A DNA stretch of 64,000 nucleotides from Symbiodinium natans (GCA_905221605.1 CAJNDS010002412.1:1151886-1215885), one strand, 5' to 3'. Counted from the stretch's first letter, positions 24,309 through 36,826 are shown. Translations and numbers: made by a program. Notes: generated from the letters alone by a model not told the origin.

Positions 24309-26772
24309 GGGGTTGTTGGCGACGACTGCCTGCGGCCAAAGACCGGGGAGTTTACCTGGAAGTCTATTTACCTACAGCTTCGCAGCAGCTCCACTTGATT
24401 AGGAGGTATAACCCATAAAACAGTAGGCTGGCACTTCACACCCTCTGAAAAATTTTCAACGAAACGCTTTCAACGAAACGTTTCGCTGTTCGACTCTTTT
24501 TCAAAATACCTCAGTAATCGGGCCAATGTCGCATAGTTTGAAGGGCCTACGTGGCCTTTACCGTTGTGTGAAAGCGAACGGGGAGCCAGCGCAGCGCGAC
24601 TCCCTCGCTCCCGTTTGCCTGTCAAAGGGCCTACGTGGCCTAATCCATGCCATCGGGGCTTTCCTGACACTGAACCCCAAACCCTGCATGGCCTAGGGTT
24701 TAGGGTTTAGGGTTTGGGGTTTGGGGTTTGGGGTTCGGGGTTCGGGGTTTGGGGTTTGGGGGTTCGGGTTTGGGGGTTGAGGTTGTAGGGGTCCCAGCCT
24801 CCTCCGACCAGATGCCAGCGCCTGCGAACTCCAAGATGTGCCAGATGACTTCAGGCCTGGCCGCAGAGGGTAAGGTCTATCGGCCCAAACCCCAAACCCC
24901 AAACCCCAAACCCCAAACCCCAAACCCCAAACCCCAAACCCCAAACCTAAACCCTAAACCCTAAACCCTAAACCCTAAACCCTAAACCCTAAACCCTAAA
25001 CCCTAAACCCTAAACCGCGGGCATACCTGGCTTGCATCGAGGGGTTGAAGGCTGGGAGTTGACATTTCCTGGGGGGGTTCGGATAGCAGCCCAAGAGCCC
25101 CCCCTCACACTCGAAATCTTGCGGCCCAAGCATCCCCTCTCACGTAACTGGGGTACTTCTGCCATGGAAGCCACCGAAAGTTGAGTGTTATGAGAGAAGG
25201 TCTCCAAATCTATACCGGCATGTTCTGGGGCATTGCTCCCCTAGGCGGGTTCTCTGACGCAGACGCTCACCTCCTAAACCTGGGAGCAGGGTGTTGGGTT
25301 GAGGGCATAGGGCTTAGGGCTTAGGGCTTAGGGTTTAGGGCTTAGGGTTTAGGGTTTAGGGTTTAGGGCTTAGGGTTTAGGGTTTAGAGTTCCCCCCCCC
25401 CCCCCTTCCCCACCCCACGCCCTCCCACGCTCGCATAAGGTATGGCAAGGCAGGGTTTCAGTAGGTGATCCGCTTCACAACATGACATCTCCGGCACACA
25501 TGGCTCCAAATCACAAGTACTGAATCAAGAACCGAAACCCCAAAAAGCCCAATATGAACGAACAGTTCGGTTGTTCAAGTCAAACACATAAACCCGTGAG
25601 TGCAGCCCTAAACCCTAAACCCTGAACTCTAAACCCTAAACCCTAAACCCGAAAAAAACGATGCCGCTTGTTTAAGTTTTTTTTCGAGCCAAGAGTTGCT
25701 TTGACTTGGAGCTGTAGAATAGGACCTTGCGTTGGCTAAACCCCAAAATAAACCCTAAACCCGAAACCCGAAAACCTAAACCCTTCTTGATGCTTTAACA
25801 ATGAAAAGGCAGGTTCCACAGAGAAAGTCACGCCCACTCGATCTATCTACTCATCGGCTTACTCGAGCAAAAGTAAAAGCAGGCATAAACACGTAAACAT
25901 GTACAATATCTCTCTAGTTTAGGGTTTAGGGTTTAGGGTTTAGGCTTTAGGGTTTAGGGTCTCTCTAGGCCTTCTGTATATCGGCCGGGCGGAGAGGACT
26001 TGCCCTGAACATATTTTAGTCAGGGCCACATGACCTAAGCCATGCGAAAAAGAAGATTCCGGCCTCAGTTGCCGCAGTCCGATGCAGTGATAACAGAAAA
26101 TCATCCTTGGTGTCTCAAAAAAAGTCGGCTCTATGAACTAGACGACGATTTCACCCGGCTCAGCGCAAACCACAGTGCTACGCCCAAGTTGTCACCGAAC
26201 TCGCCTGTGCAGCCAGCATTCGGCTACACCCCAAGCCCTAAATCCTGAACCCTAAAGCGCCACGAGGCTACTTGCACCTGTACAATAGAACTTAGCCCGC
26301 GTCTCTGATACTTGCGACTAGCTTGGCCAAGCATCTGCCCACGGACCAAGGACCTGTGCCAGGGCTTGGAAATGTTGTATGTACGCAAAAAATATTGCAC
26401 CATACTGCGGACAGTACACATATGTGAGTCCCGACACAAGAACAGTATAATACATATATATATATATATATATGGTCGCCCCCCCCCCAAGATCCACCCC
26501 CAAGGCTGTTCAGAATCTCCTCACTCCATATATGTACTCTTTCTTATACATGCAGATGCAGAAAACGCTGCAAATACCGAGGGTTTTCCTGTTAAAACGA
26601 TTGTTTCATACTTCTTTCTTACAGCGATGTGTGCATGCAGATGCCAGAAATGGACTACCAGGATCTGGTGGTTCGTTTCTGGTGTTACCGACTTCGTTCT
26701 GTGTCTGCGAAATGCGAATATGGCTTGCCTGAAACCCAAGCAATGGAAACATGACTTTCGCCTGTCCATACC
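24309..26772. other. Gene-poor repeat DNA
   Basis: A family B remnant (24352-24430), a small duplicated CCTACGTGGCC pair (24543, 24628), telomere-type blocks with CCCCAAA variants (24695-24770 +, 24885-25016 -, 25310-25390 +), a C tract (25394-25407), a TA microsatellite (26454-26474) and a C tract (26478-26488). The 231-codon frame at 26312-27007 runs into the palindrome array and is not called. Confidence 0.5.
24885..25016 (-). repeat. CCCCAAA then CCCTAAA block
   Basis: About eight CCCCAAA units pass into about ten CCCTAAA units, a sharp switch between variants. Confidence 0.9.
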
Positions 26773-27862
26773 GCAGAAGTGCTGTACTGTCCCTATTTTT
26801 TGGCTTGCCTGGCAAGCAAAAAATAGGGACAGTACAGCACTTTCGCCTCTCCAGACTGCAGAAGTGCTGTACTGTCCCTATTTTTTGCTTGCCTGGGGAC
26901 GAGAAAATAGGGACAGTACAGCACTTTCGCCTCTCCAGACTGCAGAAGTGCCGTACTGTCCCTATTTTTTGCTTGCAGGTACCAATAAAGTGCTGTACTG
27001 TCCCTAAAAAACCTAAAAAACCAATCTTTCCAGCACTACCAGCCCTGGAGCCCCCGATAGTTCCCAAAAGATTGGTTTTTTAGGTTTTTTAGGGACAGTA
27101 CGGCACTTTATTGGTACCTGCAAGCAAAAAATAGGGACAGTACAGCACTTCCGCCTTTTGAGACTGCAGAAGTGCTGTACTGTCCCTATTTTTTGCTTGC
27201 CTGGAGACGAGAAAATAGGGACAGTACAGCACTTCGCCTCTCCAGACTGCAGAAGTGCCGTACTGTCCCTATTTTTTGCTTGCAGGTGCCAATAAAGTGC
27301 TGTACTGTCCCTAAAAAACCTAAAAAACCAATCTTTCCAGCACTACCAGCCCTGGAGCCCCCGGTAGTTCCCAAAAGATTGGTTTTTTAGGTTTTTTAGG
27401 GACAGTACGGCACTTTATTGGTACCTGCAAGCAAAAAATAGGGACAGTACAGCACTTTCGCTTCTTCAGATTGCAGAAGTGCTGTACTGTCCCTATTTTT
27501 TGCTTGCCTGGGGACGAGAAAATAGGGACAGTACAGCACTTTCGCCTCTCCAGACTGCAGAAGTGCCGTACTGTCCCTATTTTTTGCTTGCAGGTACCAA
27601 TAAAGTGCTGTACTGTCCCTAAAAAACCTAAAAAACCAATCTTTCCAGCACTACCAGCCCTGGAGCCCCCGGTAGTTCCCAAAAGATTGGTTTTTTAGGT
27701 TTTTTAGGGACAGTACGGCACTTTATTGGTACCTGCAAGCAAAAAATAGGGACAGTACAGCACTTTCGCCTCTTGAGACTGCAGAAGTGCTGTACTGTCC
27801 CTATTTTTTGCTTGCAGGTACCAATAATGTGCTGTACTGTCCCCAAAAACCAATTTTTTCCA
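26773..27862. repeat. Array of long palindromes, about 307-bp period
   Basis: About 22 copies, in both orientations, of a core containing GTGCTGTACTGTCCCTA. The copies pair into hairpins. One example at 26780-26840 has an arm of about 30 bp. In each 307-bp unit, arms of about 75-80 bp surround a 45-bp loop (for example 26952-27030 with 27070-27147). Units start near 26982, 27289 and 27597. Long frames on both strands are permuted repeats and are not genes. This can form cruciforms or long hairpin RNA. Confidence 0.9.
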
Positions 27863-27899
27863 GAACTATATATCTCCTCGAGGTCTTGCAGTATCTTAA

Positions 27900-28110
27900 G
27901 CAATCAACCATAAAAATTATAACTTCGCGAACATATCTCAACCCATCATCCCCCCGTAAGCAAAACCTGACCTCTAATTATATTAAACACTGTAGCTATC
28001 ATATCTTAAGCCATCACACCCCAATAAGCAAAACAGAACACTATCCTAAAAACTATACCATAGCTAAGATATCTCAGGCAATCATCTCCCGATAAGCAAC
28101 ACCTGAATTC
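27900..28110 (+). repeat. Degenerate tandem repeat, about 70-bp period
   Basis: Variants of ATATCTTAAGCCATCA followed by CCCC(A/G)TAAGCAAAACCTGA occur near 27930, 28000 and 28067, with a partial copy near 27890. Confidence 0.65.
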
Positions 28111-30180
28111 TATCCAATGTCGGTTGGTTTGTTTATATCTTGAGAATTCCAGGATGTAGTGAAAGGACATTTGCTCACAGTATTCTCGCGTCCCCCGGGG
28201 TGCAAGCCCTACAAACATAGGCATACCTGAAGCCTCAAGCCCCATAGGGCTATAAGCTTCTAATGTTATAGGTCATGCTCAAACCTTAAACCCTGCACCT
28301 TTAAACCCTATAGGGTTTACTAGTAAAAATCTAAGGTCTGGGCGTGTGTACCTTCAGCGCCCTTCAGACCCTTAAAACAACTTACTCTATGGGTTTAGGC
28401 GTAAAATGCCTAAGCCCTTAGCTCTATAGGGCTTAAAAGTTAGGAATTAAGCTTTAATTGCCCGCTTGGGTTTGAATGTCTAAATCTTAACCTACAAAAC
28501 TGTCAACCTTAACCCTATAGAGTTTTTAAAAGTCAAGGGGTGAGGCTTAATTGCTAAACCCTGCCCTTGAAAGCCCTACAACCTTAACCACTAGGGTACT
28601 ATTTAAGAAAGTAAGCCTTGAAACAAAAACAGGAGCGCAGCAAGGGGGCAGGGTGTGGGGGGTGTTCAGGGGTCACCCCTGACCCCCCCGCCCCCCCTGG
28701 CCCCTGTTATAAGCAAACTTATTGCTTATAAGCAATGCGTTGTGTGACAAAAACTCCTTCCAGCAAAGATTCAGCTACCAACTCATACATATCTTAAATG
28801 CCTGAACCTTAAACCCTTGCGGTTTAAACTCTATGGGCTTAGGTTAAAGTGCCTGAATCTGAAACCCTAAACCTTTAAACCTTAACCCCATTGGGTTTTA
28901 CAGGTGAAGGGCTTAGGTGCAATTGTCGGCTTATGTTTAAATGCCTAAATCTTAAAACCCTAAACCTTTAAACCTTAACCCGACAGTAGACGTCAGGAAA
29001 GTCAAGACTACGAGCACTCGAAGGGTGGATCTTGGGAGGGGGGGCGAGCATATATATATATATATATCTATCTAGATCTCTATGCCTATACCTATATATC
29101 TGTGTCTATAGAACCCTAAAAGTACTTCCTATAAAGGGCCTTTGAGGCACAAGTATATATTGATGAGGTACATGAACCCTAAACCCAAACCCCTAAACCC
29201 TAAACCCTAAACCTTAAACCTTAAACCCTAAACTCTAACCGCAGACACCGCCAAGATCTCTTGTTTAATGTGGAAAGGAGTGAACGATACATTCGCCTCG
29301 GCCTCTGTGTGGCGTTTAGAGGTCCCTATACAACCCCCTCCAAAGCATGAGCCCTAAACTCGAAGCCCTAAACCCTAAACCTACAAGCCCCTCCTTTTCC
29401 CAAAGCTAGGCCCTACACCCTGTGGTCAGGGCTCCTCTTCCCAAAGCTAAGCCCTAAACCCTAAAACCCTAAACCGCACCCTGATGCCTGACCACCCCAG
29501 GCCTCAACGCCCCTTTAAAAATGGGCCAGACTGAGGTGGGCTACGTGCAGCGTTTAAAAACTCAATGTCTCTCCATATGGGGGGGCTTACGATATAAGGG
29601 GTACCTTATTGGGGTCCTGATTATAAGGGAATCCTACTATTTGGGGTCTATGTTAGGGGTCCCCTATTTTCGGAAACCCCCAAGTATAGCTTGGTGGGGC
29701 CACTTCATCATCCCAAATTCAAAAAAGGGGCGAGGTCTGCGCGAGACCACAGAAAGCTTAGGGTCTGTAGGGAACTAACTAGTTAGGTACCTGCACATTT
29801 CCCTGTATAGGCCCCTCGGGGATTGCGGAAGGAAACAATGTGACCTCCCAACTTAGCACGAAACCCCTTTACCCCTAAACCCTAAACCCTAAACCCTAAA
29901 CCCTAAACCCTAAACCTGTCTGAACCACCCGGCCTGCGATGCAGCCAACTCTCTCTGACGGCGACGACAGCGGCCAATGCATCGCGGCAGCCCTGGGCCG
30001 CTGCGAGGGCATCTTTTCATGGGTTTCCCTACTACCCCCTCTATAGGGTTTAGGGTTTAGGTTCTAGGGTTTAGGGCTACCCAAGTTCGCCTCCCAATAA
30101 AACTATTTTAGAGAAGATTGAGCCCTGTTAAGGCTATTTATACTACCCCCCCCCCCCCCCCCCCCGCCCCAGGTTCCCCC
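28111..30180. other. Gene-poor repeat DNA
   Basis: From 28250 to 28990 a degenerate unit recurs containing AAACCCTATAGGGTTT-like palindromes and CCTTAAACCC. A C-rich hairpin (GGGGTCACCCC) is near 28670. A TA microsatellite lies at 29049-29110, a family G copy at 29113-29180, a telomere block at 29873-29918 and a C homopolymer at 30146-30165. No gene is supported. Confidence 0.5.
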
Positions 30181-30560
30181 TTAAAGAACCCGCTGCCGTG
30201 GAAACCGTACCCTATTTTTGGTGAAAGTTAGCGTTTCGCCCAGCGACAGGCCTATTTTGGGAGGTTTTAGAAAAGCGTGATTTCGTAAGTCGTTTTTGCG
30301 AAACGTTGGGTTTTTGCAAGATGTTCGGGTCGTTTTGTTGTTGGGGCCTTGAGCGCTCTGGGACTTTTCCTTTGCTGTGTGTGCAGTCGTGACGCGAGTC
30401 TCACAGCTTTGCTGTGTGCACGCGCGGCAAACACTGTAATTTGCGATGTTTTCATGCATTTCTGCCAAGACAGCCTCTGCAGCTGTGTTTTTTGGAGGCT
30501 TGCATTTCCGAAAACGCATTTGCCAAATTTCAGGACTTTGACGGTTTTTGTGGGACGTGT
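30181..30560. other. Stretch of unusual composition without telomere repeats
   Basis: About 380 bp of mixed sequence free of TTTAGGG, next to the C-rich tract. Frames are open on both strands (for example leftward to 30668 and rightward from 30349), but their upstream or downstream ends run through the C tract. I cannot support a gene, though an exon is possible. Confidence 0.4.
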
Positions 30561-30579
30561 GTTGGGCATGGTCGCGAAC

Positions 30580-30775
30580 CCCCCACCCCTCCCCACCCCC
30601 CCCCACCCCTCCCCATCCCCCCCCCCCACCCCACCCACCCCACCCCCCCCCGCCCCCCCAACCCCCACTGCCCCCCCGCCCCCCCCGCCCCCTTACCGCC
30701 CCCCCCACCGCCCCCCCCCCACCGCCCCCCCCCCCGCCCCCACCACCGCCCACTGCCCCCCCCCCCCCCCCCCAA
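30580..30775 (+). repeat. C-rich low-complexity tract
   Basis: About 195 bp of C with interspersed A, ACC and CCG. It gives spurious Pro-rich (forward) and Gly-rich (reverse) reading frames. Confidence 0.9.
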
Positions 30776-31213
30776 AGAAAAGTCGCAGAAACGAGGTATT
30801 ACACCGCCGCACTTGAGTAGGCTGAATAGCCTTGAATATGGGGGCAAAGACGGTGGGGTAGGAGACCCCATGATCTATAAGATACTTCCTACATAGGGCC
30901 TTTGAGGCCCAAGTATGGCGTAATGAGGTACATGGACCCTTCGGGTGGAATTTCGGGAGGTGGGGTTTCGAGAACACTTTTACCCTTTTGCTACCGGGCT
31001 CAAGTCTTTCCAGATGTTCACCCCCACCATATTGACGGAGGCATCCCGTTCTTTACCCTAAACCCTAACCTTCCTAAACCCTACAAACCCTAAACTTTAA
31101 ACCCTAAACCCTGTAAACCCTAGACCAAAGACCACATCTCAGTATTAGTAGGAGGGGGAGGAGGCGACCCCGAAGTGATGGACCTACGATTTAGGGCTGT
31201 GAGCTTCTACTAT

Positions 31214-31304
31214 TTGCTTAAGAACCCAAAAGAATAAAGAAGAATAATCCCATATTACCCTTTATAAGGAAGAATATTCTTAATTTTTCGGGACTCTTAA
31301 GCAA
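31214..31304. repeat. Palindromic element, family H
   Basis: Ends TTGCTTAAGAACCC and GGGACTCTTAAGCAA are inverted. The interior has AAGAATAATCCCATATTACC and AAGGAAGAATATTCTT. A related fragment is at 33370-33400. Confidence 0.65.
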
Positions 31305-32949
31305 TTAGTGGGCTTGTAGGGCTGGGGTAGACTTGCAGAACTTTGACCGCCTCAAGACTCACGGGTATGCGAAAGTTTGTGGCTGGGGGGTGGAGGCAAA
31401 TGGACGGGGTCATGTGCCCTGTATTACCAAAATCCCCGAATTGGAACCATAAACTCCCTTTTGGGCTTCATTTGGTCCCCTGAGGCTGCTTTCAACGCCC
31501 TAGATGTTTTCAAGAGCCTTGGACCTTGTGGGTTTAGGGTTGAGGCCCCATACGCTTTCACCTACTGGGGTCTGTTGCTCACATACCCATGCAGGGATGA
31601 TAGCAGCGGGTGAAAGGATCGCAGTTTCCCTAAAGACCCTAAAGCCACTAAAGCCCCCTGAACCAACGAGAACCTTAAAAAGCCAGTACTGTAAAGCCCT
31701 TCAACCCTAAGTCCCCAAACCCTGGGGGCCTAAATCCCTAAAACCCTTAACCCCTACAGCCCGAAACCCCCTAAAACCCGAAACCCCTCAGCTGTAGGAA
31801 GGACCTCAAACCCCTGCGACAACAGGCCTTCTGAGTTTCAACGCGGGCAAAAATGCGCTCAAAGGCCTCAGGAGGTTAAGGGTTGAGGGACAAGCTTGTA
31901 TGACGGGCTTCCAGACAAGGGGGGGGTGGAGGCGGGTATCCGAGCGTGGGCCATTGGGTTTTGGCTCTCTTCGCACTTCTGCAGGGGTTAGAGAACTTCG
32001 GTTCTTATGTTTGGTTTGGGGTCAGGTGTTTAGGGGTCAGGGGTCTGGTTTGGGACTTACGCCTACACAGGCCCAAACAACGGCAGCATGACAAGCACAT
32101 ACTCGGGAGGCTTGCAGTTTGCGAACTCCAAAATCCGATTTCGGGTCCAGGAAATGGGGGCCCCCGTCTGGACCGGCACATACCCAACGGTACGTGCCTG
32201 CCTGAACCCTAAACCCTAAACCCTAAACCCTTAACCCTAAACCCTAAGTTTTTGGACAAAGATGCAAGCCACGCTTGAAACACAAAGCCGCTGCCCGTTA
32301 GGGTTTAGGGTTGTGGAGTTTAAGGCTTTGAGTTTAGGAGTTACAGGGTTCAGGGTAAGAGCGCTTGAGGCCTTCGCGTGCCGGGTGTGGGATGATTCAC
32401 ACACACATGTACATCGGGTTTCACAGAAAAGCGTGAGAGAGAGGGGGAGCTAGTTAGTTTAGGGTTTAGGCCTTATGAAGGCCACCCATGGCTGTGTAAG
32501 GGATTGGTCTTCAAAAGGCTACCCAGCTTTTTCCGCTCCCCATGTAGGGAAACCCACCTAAACCCTAAACCCTAAACCCTAAACCCTAAACCCTACACCC
32601 TACACCCATGACGTGAATAGGAGAAGAGTTCCATGTTTTTTGCGATTCCCCTCCCTCGGCTTGAAGCACTCCTCTCTCGATGCCATCATGATGCGAGCTC
32701 GATGCGAGCTGGGCTTGAAGAGGGTTTAGGGTTTAGGGTTTGGGGTTTAGGGTTTAGGATTTAGGGTTTAGGGCTGGGGTTTCGGGGTTCAGGGTTTGGG
32801 ACTCGCGGTTTTGCTGGTGTCCCCTTCTCGTCAAGCTGGAACGAGATGCTCGAAAACCTATACATAGAACCCAAACCCCTTCGTTGAACCCTAAACTCTA
32901 ATCCCTGAACTCTACATACATCCTGAACCCATGTTGGAACCTTCTGCGT

Positions 32950-33043
32950 AAATCCCTAAACCCTAAACCCTAAACCCTAAACCCTAAACCCTAAACCCTA
33001 AACCCTAAACCCTAAACCCTAAACCCTAAACCCTAAACCCTAC
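32950..33043 (-). repeat. CCCTAAA interstitial telomere-type block
   Basis: About 13 perfect units. Confidence 0.9.
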
Positions 33044-33130
33044 GCCTCCAGGGAGGTGATGCGCTCCCGCGATGAGGCGCGAGCAAAGGTGGCTAGAAAC
33101 CTGGGCTGTTCGGGCCCCTGGGGCCTAAGT

Positions 33131-33302
33131 GGTTTAGGGTTTAGGGTTTAGGGTTTAGGGTTTGGGGTTTGGGGTTTGGGGTTTGGGGTTTAGGGTTTAG
33201 GGTTTGGGGTTTAGGGTTTAGGGTTTAGGGTTTGGGGTTTGGGGTTTGCTCGGCGCTGTCTGGGGTTTGGGGTTTAGGGTTTAGCGTTTAGGGTTTGGGG
33301 TT
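33131..33302 (+). repeat. Mixed TTTAGGG/TTTGGGG block
   Basis: Two sub-blocks of mixed units with the same A/G variant as at 13964, separated by about 15 unrelated bases. Confidence 0.88.
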
Positions 33303-34788
33303 TATGGGTTTCATGAGGCGTGGGGTCTTACGAAGGGCTGGTCGGGTGTTGGCTTAGGGGCCCGGGAAAAAAATATTCTTCCTTACTAAGGGTAATATAG
33401 GGACTAGTCTTTGATTCAAATAGTAGGTTAGGGTTGCGGGTTTAGGGTTTAGGGTTTTCGGGTTTCGGGTTTACGGTTGACAACTCCGAGGGCTTAACGG
33501 GGGCAGAAGTTTAGGGCCCCAGGGATGCTGAGGGTGCCAGGCACCAGCCAAAATGCAGGGCAAAGCTTCGGGTAGGGGGTTTAGGGTTTAGGGTTTAGGG
33601 TTTAGGGTTTAGGGTTTAGGGTGTAGGGTTTACGGTTTGGGGTTTGGAACGTATGAGAGTTGAGAAGAAAACCCGGGGCCCAAGCATCGAGCAGCTGAGA
33701 GGAGACAGGATTGTGTTGGTGTGGCCATGGAATGTGGGTTCAGGATTTCGGGTTTGAATAGGCTTCTTCTGGGAAGTTAGGAATCCCAAGCCAAGAAACT
33801 GCTGAGGGTCTTGTGGGGTTGATGGCGCCACTCCTCACTAAGAAACCCTCCCACCCCAAAACCGGAATCCTCAACCCCAAACCCTTTTACAAGTAAACCC
33901 TATACCCCGAACGCGCTTCTTGCAAGGAGCTCCTTCTTCTTCTTCTTCAAGTTGGCGGTGGAACGCCCGCAGGCGGATGCTTCCTGAATTAGAAACTTAA
34001 GGTTCATCTGGACCCCGAGGACTATAGACCCGCCCCTTCAGGCTCGGCTCGGACATTAGCTTCTCATGTCTTCGCCTTCGTGGGAGCTCTCTCTCTCTCT
34101 CTCTGCCTCAGTTTCTCTCTTTGCTTCCTGCTGAACAGCCAGTTCTTTCCTTGGGAGCTACGTGAACCCCGAAAGGGGCTTCTGGTTCGTATCATGTATG
34201 CCTTGATAGGAATTTTGTCGCAGTCCGGGGAGATGACCCCCATTTTGGGGAGCCCAAGAACCCCACTCACTTTCCCAAGAAGCTCCCCGCCTCGAGCCGC
34301 TGCAAGCCATGGCTGCTGTGGGTCAGCATCACCCGCAGGACTGTCCCCTCCACAACATACAGCACCAGGCAATACCTTGGCCCACTCGCTCTCTCCAGTC
34401 TCCCTACTTGCCCCATACGACATGGGGCCTAAGAAGAGTTTATGAACCCCAAAACCCAAATCCTAAACGCCAAGACCTTATTTTGGGATTGTAGTAGTAT
34501 CGGGTAGATGACCCCAACTTAGGGTTCGTGTCGTCCCCAAGGTACACATCGCCTACGCGGGCAAGCCCTCAAAGGTCTGTTCGCGCAAGGGGACTTGGGT
34601 TGCCGAAGCCCTAAACCCTAAACCCTAAAACCCTAAACCCTAAACCCTAATCCCTAAACCCTAAACCCTAAACCCTTCTGAGCTGCCTCATTGGTCCAGT
34701 GAGCTCCGCCCCCTCGATGGCCAATCTGACACAGGCCATGAAGCACCAGAGGTGAACCAAGCAGGTGGCAGCCTTCGAGCCTTGGGAA

Positions 34789-34905
34789 GGGTTTAGGGTT
34801 TAGGGTTTAGGGTTTAGGGTTTAGGGTTTAGGGTTTAGGGTTTAGGGTTTAGGGTTTAGGGTTTAGGGTTTAGGGTTTAGGGTTTAGGGTTTACGGTTTA
34901 GAGTT
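34789..34905 (+). repeat. TTTAGGG interstitial telomere-type block
   Basis: About 16 units. Confidence 0.9.
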
Positions 34906-35758
34906 TGCTGTGATAGGGCGTAGATGCTGTGAAGGCTAGGATGCAGCAGCGGCTCGAATGCCTCGTCAGGTGCGAAGAGCAGTTCTGGCCCGATTGTGGA
35001 GGGCCATCTAATACTTGTCTCCCACCCCACGCCGTCCGAGGCGGCAAAACCACCCAAACCTATTCCTTTTAGGGTTTAGGCCTAATCTCATGACAATCGC
35101 TTACTTTCCAAAAAAAACCTTTCCGTCACCGATGGCCACTTTCAGCCAAGGGAAAGGTTTGAGGGTCCTCAGCTGCATAGGAAAGGAGAGGTGTGCAGAG
35201 TCAGCAGGAGCGAGCGGGGGAGGGTCAGGAGGGGTCATGGGGCCAAGGAGGCCCGGCGGGGCCATGGCGGGTTTTCGTGGACACGCTGCGGCGAGGGGGT
35301 CCGGGTCCTCCTGCCCTGGGGCCCTGTAATTACCCCCCCGATGCCAGCCACAAGCTCGGGTTTTAGGGCATGAGTTACTTTATTATAAGGGACCAGCACC
35401 GGTCCCGAGGAGAACGTGTTCCGGTACCGGGCCCATCGTGGGTGCTACCGACCTCCGGGCTGCAGGAGGCGGCACCTGGTTCGACTTTCCCCATAGACGT
35501 CGAAGCGCTTAAGCGCCGCCCCCCTTCTGTACAAGGGCGGCCTAGGCCCTGAGTTTAGGGTTTAGGGTTTAGGGTAAAAGGATCAAGCGTCTCTTTGGGA
35601 TAAGAAAGTATCTCCAGCCTCAGGCCTAGGAGCTGTCCATCATGGGTGCCCAGAGAAGGTAATAGCAGGCCGTGATCACGGCGAAGCCTTCCTGGGCTTA
35701 GGGTTATAGGGTTTAGGGTTTAGGGTTTAGTGTTTAGGGTTTAGGGTTTAGGGTTTAG

Positions 35759-35867
35759 CGCCCAATAACCATATCATGATAAGGGCACCCCTTCTTTTGG
35801 TTGGTTCATGTATCAAGGAACCATGAACCCTAAAAGAGGGAAAAGGGCACCACTTGGGCTACCAAGC
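35759..35867. repeat. Palindromic element, family A
   Basis: GCCCAATAACC at the left and GGGCACCACTTGGGCTACC at the right, with GGCACCCCTTCTTTTGG inside. Confidence 0.65.
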
Positions 35868-35963
35868 GTCTGCCACCAGCTGAGAGTGTCCAAAAAGAAG
35901 TACTGGGTAGAGGTAACAGGCAAGCCTAGTTCATTGTTGGGATAATATTAACAATCTAAATTG

Positions 35964-36356
35964 TTATTCCTTATTTGGTTTAAGTACCCTTAACTTAACA
36001 ATGTAAAATGTTACCCTTACTATGACAAAGAACGTCAGGTACGTGCACAACTTGAACAGCCATCGGCTGGCACCAGGATCCTCCAAGATGTAGAAGTGGT
36101 CCTCCGCGACCGCATCCATGGAGTACCAGCCCGAAACGCCCGCGACCAACATGCACGTGACGACGACCCCTGCTGCTGCCACTGCTGGCTGATCGATGGC
36201 ACTCGCGCCAGGCACCATGTACTGCATGTGGGCGAGCTTCGGAATGAAGGAGATGAAGCCGTAGCCGAGGTAGAGCACGCGACTGCGATGGCGCACGCCC
36301 GCGCACACGTCCGTGCAAAGCCAGAAGCTCTGCGCGTGATGCATGTTCATCTTCAT
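35964..36356 (-). CDS. Possible host exon encoding a membrane-protein segment
   Basis: A 130-codon leftward frame in an unusually GC-rich island free of telomere repeats. The product has two strongly hydrophobic segments, PAVAAAGVVVTCMLVAGVSG and LFKLCTYLTFFVIVRVTFYI, joined by a polar loop (YSMDAVAEDHFYILEDPGAS), which reads like part of a multi-pass membrane protein. The frame is open upstream of the first ATG, so it may be an internal or terminal exon. Antisense and shifted frames are also open, so this is a weak call. The family is not recognised. Confidence 0.35.
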   Translation of the reverse strand: MKMNMHHAQSFWLCTDVCAGVRHRSRVLYLGYGFISFIPKLAHMQYMVPGASAIDQPAVAAAGVVVTCMLVAGVSGWYSMDAVAEDHFYILEDPGASRWLFKLCTYLTFFVIVRVTFYIVKLRVLKPNKE

Positions 36357-36617
36357 GTTGAGGCCAGTATTGGAAAAGGCCCAACAAAAAAAGTTTGGAA
36401 GGTCATCGGCGATAATTCAGCCATACATACCCTTGGGCCGACGACATGAGATGTGCACCGGCATACACCTGTGCATGAGTCCCGGACTCATCACCGTATT
36501 TGAGGGGAACTCCAAGAAGCAGAAACCCTAAACCCTAAACCCTAAACCCTGGTTCCTGTATTAGGGGTGCGAACGAGTGGCAAACTGCCCATTCAACAGC
36601 CCGGTCTGACAATTTTG

Positions 36618-36716
36618 CTGGGTATGTTCCCCCCCTATGCTGACAGTCCTTAATAGGGATTATAGGGCCCCCCTCCCCCCCTACTTTCATCCCTGTTAAG
36701 GACTCTTAGTATCCTG
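36618..36716. repeat. Palindromic element, family C
   Basis: GGGTATGTTCCCCCCCTATG opens it. ACAGTCCTTAATAGGGATTA and TCCCTGTTAAGGACTCTTAG are complementary inner arms. It directly abuts a family A copy. Confidence 0.62.
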
Positions 36717-36717
36717 A

Positions 36718-36826
36718 GTAGCCCAGTAACCACATTATAATATGGGCAGGTACTTTTTTTTTGGTTAGCTACTTTAGAAGGGAACCCAGAACCAAAACAG
36801 GGGGTCAAGGGTACCACTGGGCTACC
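36718..36826. repeat. Palindromic element, family A
   Basis: GTAGCCCAGTAACC and GGGTACCACTGGGCTACC as inverted ends, 109 bp, with GGTTAGCTACTTTAGAAGGG inside. Confidence 0.75.

Larger units (their letters stand above)
30776..35963. other. Gene-poor repeat DNA
   Basis: Family G (30876-30952), a family H palindrome (31214-31304), family F copies (31395-31485, 34480-34545), telomere-type blocks (32550-32600 -, 32950-33043 -, 33131-33302 + with TTTGGGG variants, 33580-33632 +, 34610-34675 -, 34789-34905 +, 35700-35760 +), a CT microsatellite (34087-34105) and (CTT)n at 33938. A family A copy lies at 35759-35867. Short frames such as 34064-34459 overlap antisense partners and are not called. Confidence 0.5.

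Noticed and set aside
26312-27903. Long frames on both strands over the palindrome array, with repeated CCTVPIFCLQVPIK-type segments
   Set aside because: The protein-like repeats are translations of the palindromic DNA core in both directions. The symmetry explains them better than coding does.
30267-30896. Gly-rich (minus) and Pro-rich (plus) proteins of 90-190 residues
   Set aside because: They are products of the C-rich tract at 30580-30775. The non-repetitive part alone lacks support.
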